From assembly GCA_003485825.1 (NCBI GenBank), contig DNHN01000240.1:1-9496 (forward strand): a stretch of DNA of 9,496 bases, in the 5' to 3' direction. Made by a program: the position numbers and the translations under genes. Every line of letters starts with the position of its first letter. Position 1 is the first letter of the stretch. This document shows positions 1-6,053 of this stretch, piece after piece. The notes beneath the pieces were generated by a model that saw only the letters and a program-made list of their open reading frames with translations, was not told the DNA's origin and did not search any database. Source of the stretch: Bacteroidota bacterium (GTDB lineage Bacteria > Bacteroidota > Bacteroidia > NS11-12g > UBA9320).

Positions 1-313
1 CTTCGCGCACATCAGGTATACTTAGACAACCTTCCTCAAAAGCCCATTCATCACCAGTCTCTTCAAGAATTACTGGGTTTACAAACGCAGTTCGGATGCC
101 TTCTTTCTTCTCTTTATCAAACAAGGTACTGTCTATCATAAAAAGACGGAGAGACTTTCCTATTTGCGGAGCAGCTAGGCCTACGCCATCACTTCCATCC
201 ATGGTCTCGTACATGTCCTCTACTAGTTTCTGAAAATCATCACCAAAATCAGTAATAACCTCACATTTGGCTCTAAGGACTGGATCTCCGTATGCTCTTA
301 TCGGGTATATCAT
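1..313 (-). CDS. def: Peptide deformylase, N-terminal 104 residues (cut by window edge)
   Basis: This enzyme removes the formyl group from the N-terminal methionine of new proteins, in the cytoplasm at the ribosome. The translation shows deformylase motif 1, GVGLAAPQIG, at residues 43-52 and motif 2, EGCLS, at 94-98; Cys96 is the expected metal ligand. The third motif (HEFDH), which carries the catalytic Glu and the two His ligands, lies beyond the window edge, so activity cannot be fully judged. The start MIYPIRAYGDPVL is typical of Bacteroidota deformylases. The ATG at 313-311 overlaps the TGA of ruvX as ATGA, so translation is probably coupled to ruvX. No separate promoter is visible. A ruvX-def order is, as far as I recall, common in this phylum. 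Confidence 0.96.
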   Translation of the reverse strand, partial: MIYPIRAYGDPVLRAKCEVITDFGDDFQKLVEDMYETMDGSDGVGLAAPQIGKSLRLFMIDSTLFDKEKKEGIRTAFVNPVILEETGDEWAFEEGCLSIPDVRE

Positions 314-720
314 TTGTCGTATAAAAACTCCTGCAAAAGTAAGGTAGCAGCGGTGCTATCCAATAATTTCTTATCTCTCCTGCCCTTCTTTTTTACACCG
401 CTCGCTATGAGCGCTTGCATAGCATCCTTTGAGCTGTACATCTCATTGATACGATGTACGGGGATAGTAGGGTGTGCCGCTTTAAATTTTTCTATGAACT
501 CCAGTACATATTTCTCGATGCCCGAAAAGCTTCCATCATGTCTTGTAGGCTGACCGACGACGAGTTCACTCACCTCTTCCTTAGCAATGTATGAAGTGAG
601 AAAGTCCATCAGGTCTTCAGTCTGCACTGTAATAAGTGGCGAAGCTATAATTTGAAGAGGATCCGTAGTGGCTATGCCCGTGCGCTTCCCTCCGTAGTCC
701 AATGCTAGTATTCTTGACAA
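310..720 (-). CDS. ruvX: Putative pre-16S rRNA nuclease / Holliday junction resolvase RuvX (YqgF family)
   Basis: A 136-residue protein of the YqgF/RuvX family, which has an RNase H-like fold; members are linked to 16S rRNA 5'-end maturation and, in some species, Holliday junction resolution. Visible motifs are LALDYGGKRTGIA at residues 5-17 with Asp8, VVGQP at 54-58, Glu93, and LLDSTAATLLLQ at 119-130 with Asp121. The three acidic positions expected of the active site are therefore present. The residue before Glu93 is Asn, where the family usually has Asp (DER becomes NEM). Length is normal. The start codon is TTG at 720-718: an in-frame stop lies at 738-736 and no ATG, GTG or other start fits between, and the protein begins MSRILALDYG as expected. 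It overlaps def by 4 bases. A TAnnTTTG promoter element lies at 785-792. Confidence 0.95.
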   Translation of the reverse strand: MSRILALDYGGKRTGIATTDPLQIIASPLITVQTEDLMDFLTSYIAKEEVSELVVGQPTRHDGSFSGIEKYVLEFIEKFKAAHPTIPVHRINEMYSSKDAMQALIASGVKKKGRRDKKLLDSTAATLLLQEFLYDK

Positions 721-784
721 TTTCTGTGATTTAAATTAATACAGGTAGCAGGAAAACACCTTAACTACATGTCTTTCCTTGTTT

Positions 785-792
785 CAAAGGTA
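785..792 (-). promoter_or_regulatory. Promoter -7 element (TACCTTTG) for ruvX-def
   Basis: Read on the minus strand this is TACCTTTG, an exact match to the Bacteroidota -7 consensus TAnnTTTG. It lies in the 140-base spacer between the YkuK-like gene and ruvX and would give a leader of roughly 60 bases before the TTG start. I see no good -33 TTG at the usual 19-21 base spacing. It suggests ruvX-def can be transcribed separately from the upstream gene; the assignment is inferred from sequence only. Confidence 0.5.
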
Positions 793-860
793 AGAATTCT
801 ACCACTGATTTGTGTTAAAATAGCTTCTGTTCACTTTCCTTCGGTGATAAATAAAAACAC

Positions 861-1331
861 CTAGCTAACCACCTTTCCCGCACAATACGTACTCGCAAAG
901 GCATCTGGCTTGGCTTTGAAGGTATATCCCATTCCAAGAATATAGCCCATGGCTTCTTTCAAGGCCACATTGCTCTTGAAGTTTGGATCTGTATTGATAT
1001 CTGCGTGCACTTCCAGCTCGGTATTGTATTTATCCAAAATAGGACAAACATTGTATGCAAACTGCACACTATCATTCACTTCCTGAATCATTCGTTCTTT
1101 GATGGTGAACCTACGTTTAGTAGCATATTTATTTACAAATGCAAAACCACCTCTACCCTCCCGCAGAAAGACTATTGCTGTCGCAAAATTGGTATAAGCG
1201 GTTTTTACTTGCGAGTCAGATCCGATACAGACTTTGATTCTAGCACCACCGTGCTCAGCCTTCAAAGCTTCTTCTACTTCGATCAAAATATCACGCTCTA
1301 AAGGCTCTCCTTCCAATTTTCTCCAAGTCAT
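861..1331 (-). CDS. YkuK-like RNase H-fold protein (DUF458 family)
   Basis: A 156-residue protein resembling the DUF458/YkuK family, predicted to have an RNase H-like fold; its substrate and role are not established. The conserved start of the fold is KVCIGSDSQVK at residues 33-43, with Asp39 in the position of the first catalytic Asp. Other conserved acidic residues are Glu79 and Glu84 in the KERM..E stretch, Asp111 in EVHADINT, and Asp143 in KPDAFAS. The tract ALKEAMGYILGMGYTFKAKP at 123-142 is typical of the Bacteroidota version. There is no signal peptide or membrane segment, so it is probably cytosolic. The start is ATG at 1331. It lies upstream of ruvX on the same strand, 140 bases away, and is divergent from the acyl-CoA reductase. 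Family assignment is firm; the nuclease activity is inference. Confidence 0.88.
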   Translation of the reverse strand: MTWRKLEGEPLERDILIEVEEALKAEHGGARIKVCIGSDSQVKTAYTNFATAIVFLREGRGGFAFVNKYATKRRFTIKERMIQEVNDSVQFAYNVCPILDKYNTELEVHADINTDPNFKSNVALKEAMGYILGMGYTFKAKPDAFASTYCAGKVVS

Positions 1332-1433
1332 AATTTTAAAACACTTTCGAGTGGTTACTTATAATTTCCTCAAAGTTCACAAAATATCTGAATAAGAATG
1401 TCACCCAAGCGTTAACATATTATAAAGAAATAG

Positions 1434-1441
1434 CACCTTTG
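1434..1441 (+). promoter_or_regulatory. Probable -7 element (CACCTTTG) for acyl-CoA reductase
   Basis: CACCTTTG matches the Bacteroidota TAnnTTTG consensus at all but the first base and is followed by C, as is common. Only six bases separate it from the ATG at 1448, so the transcript would be leaderless or nearly so. Its position also argues against the alternative TTG at 1439, which would lie inside the element. No clear -33 TTG is seen 19-21 bases upstream. Confidence 0.4.
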
Positions 1442-1447
1442 CAGTTG

Positions 1448-2446
1448 ATGATAGAGCAATCGAAGGTAATAAAAGCATTGATGCACTTAGGCACACTACT
1501 TACTCCTTACAATGAAGAGCTACAGGCTGCAACTCACCGAACCTATGTTGAAAACAATTGGCTTACGCAAGAAAACTATGCATTGAGCTTAGCTCATTGG
1601 TCAGATAGCCTCTCTGCTGAGAGCCTACAAAAGTTCGTTGACTCCTACCAGTATACGAATAATCCTAAAAAAGTAGGTGTAATCATGGCCGGTAATATTC
1701 CTATGGTTGGTTTCCACGACTTACTATGCGTACTGCTCAGCGGACATCACGCTGTGATAAAACCCAGCAGTGATGATAAGTATGTAATGCTCTACATCGT
1801 AAAAGAACTGATAGCCTGCGGACTTGATGCTAAACTGAGTATCGTAGAACGCTTAGACGCCATAGATGCTGTAATAGCCACTGGGAGTAATAATACCTTC
1901 CGCTACTTTGAGCTGTACTTTAAGCATATACCCAGTCTGCTCCGAAAAAACAGAAAATCACTTGCCATACTCAGTGGAGAGGAGTCTGATGATGAGTTAG
2001 ACGCTCTTGCAGACGATGTTTTCCAATATTTTGGGTTAGGATGTAGAAATGTAAGCTTACTCCTCTTACCTAAACAAATGGGAATTACACGAGTCCTTGA
2101 CCGATTTATGAAATACAAGGAACTGGCTAATCACAATAAATATGCGAACAACTATACCTACCATAGAGCACTGCTACTGATGAACCAAGAACAACATTTA
2201 GATACTGGTTTTGCTCTGCCCAAAGAAAGAATGAGTCTACACGCTCCTCTAGCTTGCATTCATTATGCTCACTACGATGCTCTGTCTGAGGTGAACGCAT
2301 TTATTTCAGAAAATCAAGAAGATATTCAATGTATTGTGGGTAACTATTCAAGTTTAGCTACTGTACCTCTTGGCAATGCTCAGACGCCTGATTTACAAGA
2401 TTTTGCAGATGGGATAGACACTATGTCATTTCTAAATAATTTATAA
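1448..2446 (+). CDS. LuxC-family acyl-CoA reductase
   Basis: The 332-residue product belongs to the LuxC/acyl-CoA reductase family, aldehyde-dehydrogenase-like enzymes that reduce acyl-CoA or acyl-enzyme thioesters to fatty aldehyde with NADPH. Visible are KVGVIMAGNIPMVGFHD (about residues 75-91, nucleotide-binding side), VIATGSNNTFRYFE (about 142-155), and GLGCRNVS (196-203), whose Cys199 is the likely acyl-thioester nucleophile. The length is near that of other Bacteroidota members and shorter than Vibrio LuxC. I chose ATG 1448 over in-frame TTG codons at 1439 and 1445 because those sit in or beside the promoter. No luxD or luxE partner and no ferredoxin gene is present, so this is not a bioluminescence cluster. 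The physiological acyl substrate is unknown. purC follows 63 bases downstream. Confidence 0.9.
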   Translation: MIEQSKVIKALMHLGTLLTPYNEELQAATHRTYVENNWLTQENYALSLAHWSDSLSAESLQKFVDSYQYTNNPKKVGVIMAGNIPMVGFHDLLCVLLSGHHAVIKPSSDDKYVMLYIVKELIACGLDAKLSIVERLDAIDAVIATGSNNTFRYFELYFKHIPSLLRKNRKSLAILSGEESDDELDALADDVFQYFGLGCRNVSLLLLPKQMGITRVLDRFMKYKELANHNKYANNYTYHRALLLMNQEQHLDTGFALPKERMSLHAPLACIHYAHYDALSEVNAFISENQEDIQCIVGNYSSLATVPLGNAQTPDLQDFADGIDTMSFLNNL

Positions 2447-2484
2447 GGTTTTGGCATCAAAGAGCATACACGGCTAGATATTTA

Positions 2485-2492
2485 TATTTTTG
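2485..2492 (+). promoter_or_regulatory. Promoter -7 element (TATTTTTG) for purC
   Basis: An exact TAnnTTTG match, 17 bases before the ATG at 2510. Transcription would begin around 2496-2499, giving a leader of about ten bases. No TTG occurs at the expected -33 spacing, so strength is uncertain. It lies in the short gap after the acyl-CoA reductase and suggests that purC and the NHL gene have their own promoter. Confidence 0.5.
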
Positions 2493-2509
2493 AAATTCAT
2501 TTGATACCA

Positions 2510-3484
2510 ATGATCAACGCAGAACATAAAACATTAGTCTCTACAAACTTCTTTTTTAAAAACCAAGAAGGCTTCTTGAGAGGCAAGGTAAGAGATGTAT
2601 ATACCATAGGGGTAGATCACGTAGCGCTTGTAGCAAGTGATCGAATTTCAGCATTTGACCACGTATTACCGGCAGCAATTCCGTATAAAGGTCAAGTACT
2701 AAATCAGATTGCATCGAAGTTTTTAGAAGATACTAATCACATTCTTCCAAATTGGAAAATAGCGGAAGTAGATCCTCATGCCACTGTGGGATACAAGTGT
2801 GAACCCTACCCAGTAGAATTTGTCGTACGAGGTTACCTAGCAGGACATGCATGGAGAGAGTACAAGGAAGGTAAAAGAGAAGTCTGTGGAGTAGCTCTAC
2901 CAGAGGGATTAAAAGAGAATGACAAACTGCCTACCCCTATCCTAACTCCTAGCACCAAAGCTGAGTCAGGCCATGACGTGGATATCAGCGTAGCCGACAT
3001 TATTGGACAACGAATCATCAAGAAAAAAGAAGTGGCTAAATTGGAGGCATATTCGTTAGCTCTCTTTGAACATGGATCTGCACACGCTGCTAAGCAAGGC
3101 CTTATACTGGTAGACACCAAATATGAGTTTGGTAAACGAAATGGTGAAATATTGCTCATAGACGAAATACATACTCCTGATTCTTCACGCTATTTCTACG
3201 CAGATAGTTATGGCCAAATACAAAACAAAGATCAGCAGCAAAAACAGTTGAGTAAAGAATTTGTACGACAATGGCTTATTTCTCAAGGATTCCAAGGTTT
3301 AGAAGGTCAGAGTATACCAGTAATGGATCCGGAGCTTGTGATGTCCATATCAGAACGATACATTGAACTCTATGAGACTATTACAGGGGAAGCCTTCGTA
3401 AAAAGAGACTATACGGATATAAACGAACAAATCGAGAATAGCGTAAATGCCTGTATCTCCAATTTAGAACAAAGTAATAATTAA
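2510..3484 (+). CDS. purC: Phosphoribosylaminoimidazole-succinocarboxamide synthase (SAICAR synthetase)
   Basis: Catalyses ATP-dependent joining of CAIR and aspartate to form SAICAR in de novo purine synthesis, in the cytoplasm. Landmarks (numbered from ATG 2510) are GKVRDVY at 25-31, SDRISAFD at 43-50, VRGYLAGHAW at 106-115, TKAESGHD at 149-156, LVDTKYEFG at 200-208 and the signature DEIHTPDSSRY at 218-228. The protein is 324 residues, the long form usual in Bacteroidota and yeast-type enzymes, with the expected QLSKEFVRQWL tract near the C terminus. An in-frame TTG at 2501 is an alternative start adding three residues; ATG is preferred. The TAA stop shares one base with the ATG at 3484 of the next gene, so the two are probably cotranscribed. 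No other purine genes are nearby. Confidence 0.97.
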   Translation: MINAEHKTLVSTNFFFKNQEGFLRGKVRDVYTIGVDHVALVASDRISAFDHVLPAAIPYKGQVLNQIASKFLEDTNHILPNWKIAEVDPHATVGYKCEPYPVEFVVRGYLAGHAWREYKEGKREVCGVALPEGLKENDKLPTPILTPSTKAESGHDVDISVADIIGQRIIKKKEVAKLEAYSLALFEHGSAHAAKQGLILVDTKYEFGKRNGEILLIDEIHTPDSSRYFYADSYGQIQNKDQQQKQLSKEFVRQWLISQGFQGLEGQSIPVMDPELVMSISERYIELYETITGEAFVKRDYTDINEQIENSVNACISNLEQSNN

Positions 3485-5142
3485 TGCACATGAAAAAAAC
3501 TGCACTTGTAACCATCTGCTTGTTTTATGGACTTATGTCTATCGGACAAAGCGTAACTTTATATGCAGGAAAAGCAAATAGTGATGGGTTTACAAACTAT
3601 GAATCTGCTTCTAGTAAAAACTTAGATGACACTTATTTTAGTTTCCCTTCTGGTATCTGTTTTGACCCGAGCGGTAAAATGTATATCAGTGAACGCAATA
3701 AAGTAAGAATAATCGCCAATGGACAATTGCATATACGCGTAGGAAGCTTGCAGCAACCTAGTTTCTCTGAAGGATACAGAAACGCTACAGGAACCACCTC
3801 TAGCTTCAGAAATCCTCATGGAATGGTGTGTGATACAAATGGTAATTTATATGTGTGTGATACTGAAAATCACGCCATACGCAAAGTTGCCAAGTATGTA
3901 AACCTCGGAAATGGTCAGGTGGCTACCACTTTTGCTGGTGCTGCACCCAATGCATCTCAGAATGGTACATCTGGCTCAACAAATGGCACTGGAACGGCAG
4001 CTCGATTCAATAAGCCAACTGATATTGCTATAGATGCCAGCGGAGCATTTTACGTAACAGATAGAGATAATTATACTATCCGTAAAATCAGTAGTGCAGG
4101 CGTAGTAACTACGCTTGCAGGTGAGGCTGGAACCCAAGGCACATCAGATGGTTCTGGATCAGCAGCTAAATTTGGCTCTCCTTATGGAGTCGCTATATAT
4201 AACAGTAACACCATCGTGGTTACAGACCCTTGGAACGGTAATATTCGTAAAATAAATATCTTTTCTGGAGCTACCACTACACTAGCTGGCTCTACTACCG
4301 GTCCAGATCCACGAATCGTAAATGGAACACTTGCTCAGGCCAGGTTCAAAGCTCCAAAGGGTATTGCTGTAGTAGGTGGTATTATCTATGTAGCTGATCA
4401 AAATGTAATACGTGCAATCGATGAAGTAAACAATACAGTGACCACCTTTGCAGGGAATGCAGCCAATTTCAGCATCATTGATGGGACAGGAAGTGACGCG
4501 TCATTTACAGAAATGGCAGATATGGCGAGTGACGGTCAAGGAAATCTATATGTGACAGAGAATAGCTCAATAGTCAATAGTCATGTAATTCGTAAAATTA
4601 CGGTAAATCAGCTTACACCAGTTGCACGTTTTCAGGCAAGTAATCGAGATGTTCGTGTCAATGAAAATATTCTTTTGGAGGATATTTCTAGCGGTCAGAC
4701 ACCTACTTCCAGAACTTGGACTATCTCTCCTAAGACTTTTGCAATAACAAAAGGAGACCTTACTACTGACAGTTTAGAATTGAATTTCAAAGTTGCTGGG
4801 TTTTATGACATTGGACTTAGTATTACAAATGATTATGGTACAAATGCTAAAACAAGTGATAACTATATAGCGGTATCTACCATCGGTAAGATCACCAATT
4901 ACGTTTCCTCAGATTTACTGAACATATACCCTAACCCTGCATCAGACTACTTATACGTAGATCTTGATCCATCGCTAGGAGTTACCCAACTGCATCTCTA
5001 TCACATCAATGGAACTCTTTTAAAAACAGTGGGACCTAATGAAAGAATGTCCATCGCAGAGTTTGAGAATGGCACTTATTTTATCACAGCAATCGGCACT
5101 GAACTAAACATCGCCAAGAAGGTGATTATAGCTCACAAGTAA
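3484..5142 (+). CDS. Secreted NHL-repeat beta-propeller protein with PKD-like domain and T9SS sorting domain
   Basis: A 552-residue exported protein of unknown specific function. An N-terminal signal peptide (MKKTALVTICLFYGLMSIGQS) begins at Met3; ATG 3490 gives the more typical MKKT start, but ATG 3484 overlaps the purC stop (TAATG). Six NHL-type blades follow at about residues 53-88, 108-152, 175-213, 230-269, 288-324 and 341-374, recognised by repeated patterns such as GxFYVTDxxNxxIRKI and TTLAG; together they fit a six-bladed propeller. A PKD/immunoglobulin-like domain spans about 378-466. The last 75 residues are a type A Por sorting domain, with IYPNPASDYLYV at 481-492, GTYFI at 530-534 and KKVII at 545-549. 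It is therefore exported by Sec, then moved across the outer membrane by the type IX system and released or attached. Ligand or adhesion roles are possible but unproven. Confidence 0.9.
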   Translation: MHMKKTALVTICLFYGLMSIGQSVTLYAGKANSDGFTNYESASSKNLDDTYFSFPSGICFDPSGKMYISERNKVRIIANGQLHIRVGSLQQPSFSEGYRNATGTTSSFRNPHGMVCDTNGNLYVCDTENHAIRKVAKYVNLGNGQVATTFAGAAPNASQNGTSGSTNGTGTAARFNKPTDIAIDASGAFYVTDRDNYTIRKISSAGVVTTLAGEAGTQGTSDGSGSAAKFGSPYGVAIYNSNTIVVTDPWNGNIRKINIFSGATTTLAGSTTGPDPRIVNGTLAQARFKAPKGIAVVGGIIYVADQNVIRAIDEVNNTVTTFAGNAANFSIIDGTGSDASFTEMADMASDGQGNLYVTENSSIVNSHVIRKITVNQLTPVARFQASNRDVRVNENILLEDISSGQTPTSRTWTISPKTFAITKGDLTTDSLELNFKVAGFYDIGLSITNDYGTNAKTSDNYIAVSTIGKITNYVSSDLLNIYPNPASDYLYVDLDPSLGVTQLHLYHINGTLLKTVGPNERMSIAEFENGTYFITAIGTELNIAKKVIIAHK

Positions 5143-6008
5143 CGGTTAAAAATATTTTCAGCAGTAGAGAAGGCTTCCAGAAAGGAGGCCTTTTTTAATT
5201 GAAGAGCATCTGCACCAAAGTAGTCTATTAAACGCTCTGTTGGCATATTCCCCACCAAATCATCCTTTGCCATAGGACATCCGCCATACCCCTTTATCGC
5301 TCCGTCAAAACGCTTACATCCATTCGTATACGCTGCATCTACCTTTTCTTTCCAAGCATCTGCGGTACTATGAAAGTGCGCTCCAAACTCTGCCGCTGTA
5401 AACTCGCGATGTACGGCACTAAATACGCATGATATAGTTTCTGTATTAGATACCCCTACCGTATCGGATAACGAAAAGTGAACAACACCAAGTTCTTGCA
5501 GTTTTCCTACCCAGTCTGTAACTATTGCAGTACTCCATTCATCTTCGTACGGGTTCCCAAAACCCATACTGATATATATCACCATTTCCTTATTGGCGCT
5601 AGCACACTGATCTAACGTAAATTTGACGGTGTCAAAAGAATCTGCTATACTCTTATTTGTGTTTCTCTGCTGAAAAGTTTCAGATATACTAAACGGAAAA
5701 CCAAGGTAATCCACTTGTTTAAACTTCACTGCGTCACTAACTCCTCGCTCATTTGCTACTATCACAGAAAGTTTCGATGTTGACTGACTGAGGTCCAAAG
5801 CCTCTAGTACCTCTTGCGTATCTCGCATTTGAGGTATCGCTCTCGGAGAAACAAAAGAACCACAATCTATGGTATGAAAACCTACCTTGAGTAGATCATT
5901 CATATAGGCTATTTTGGTCTCGGTTGGTATGAAATCTAATATGCCTTGCATGGCATCTCTAGGGCACTCTACTATCTTTACTTCAGCTTCTTTTTGGAAT
6001 GTTGCCAT
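5133..6008 (-). CDS. Hydroxymethylglutaryl-CoA lyase family protein
   Basis: A 291-residue TIM-barrel lyase of the HMGL family. Classical members split HMG-CoA into acetoacetate and acetyl-CoA in leucine breakdown. Residues matching the human active site are Arg17-Asp18 (in CPRDAMQG), Asp182 (SLSDTVGV), metal ligands His211 and His213 (GAHFH), the loop Cys244 (GYGGCPMA) and Asn254 (GNMPTE). The position of human Glu72 is Asp48 here (TIDCGSFVSP against IETTSFVSP). I recall the same CPRDAMQG and SFVSP context from other Bacteroidota proteins, so the change is probably a subfamily trait, and the exact substrate is less certain. The ATG at 6008 is seven bases from a TAnnTTTG element. The 3' end overlaps the convergent NHL gene by 10 bases. 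No other leucine-catabolism genes are present. Confidence 0.88.
   Translation of the reverse strand: MATFQKEAEVKIVECPRDAMQGILDFIPTETKIAYMNDLLKVGFHTIDCGSFVSPRAIPQMRDTQEVLEALDLSQSTSKLSVIVANERGVSDAVKFKQVDYLGFPFSISETFQQRNTNKSIADSFDTVKFTLDQCASANKEMVIYISMGFGNPYEDEWSTAIVTDWVGKLQELGVVHFSLSDTVGVSNTETISCVFSAVHREFTAAEFGAHFHSTADAWKEKVDAAYTNGCKRFDGAIKGYGGCPMAKDDLVGNMPTERLIDYFGADALQLKKASFLEAFSTAENIFNRYL
5170..5196 (+). terminator. Intrinsic terminator for the NHL gene, inside the opposing lyase gene
   Basis: A 9-bp stem (AAGGCTTCC at 5170-5178 with GGAGGCCTT at 5184-5192, one G-T wobble), a five-base loop and a following T run to 5196. It begins 27 bases after the stop of the plus-strand NHL gene and lies wholly within the minus-strand lyase coding sequence, where it encodes part of KKASFLEAF. 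Confidence 0.75.
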
Positions 6009-6032
6009 TACGGTTCAAAAATACCATTTTTG
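6002..6032 (+). promoter_or_regulatory. Promoter for the DUF349-methyltransferase genes
   Basis: A TTG at 6002-6004 and CATTTTTG at 6025-6032 are separated by exactly 20 bases, fitting the Bacteroidota -33/-7 arrangement, with one mismatch in TAnnTTTG. The -33 part lies within the first codons of the divergent lyase gene. Transcription would start near 6036-6039, about 15-18 bases before the ATG at 6054. Confidence 0.5.
6016..6023 (-). promoter_or_regulatory. Promoter -7 element (TATTTTTG) for the HMG-CoA lyase-like gene
   Basis: On the minus strand this reads TATTTTTG, an exact match to TAnnTTTG, ending seven bases before the ATG at 6008. The mRNA would have a leader of only a few bases. 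No clear -33 TTG is found at the usual distance. It directly neighbours the divergent element at 6025-6032. Confidence 0.5.
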
Positions 6033-6053
6033 CACTCTTTTTTATAAAATACA

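Noticed and set aside
753..861. Short direct repeat AAAACACCT at about 753 and 854
   Set aside because: Too short and in AT-rich spacer; likely chance, no further matching copies seen.
861..880. GGTG/CACC pairing after the YkuK-like stop as a terminator
   Set aside because: Only four base pairs with a long AT loop; not stable enough.
1371..1378. Minus-strand GAACTTTG as promoter for the YkuK-like gene
   Set aside because: One mismatch to TAnnTTTG and no TTG at the expected -33 distance; too weak to list.
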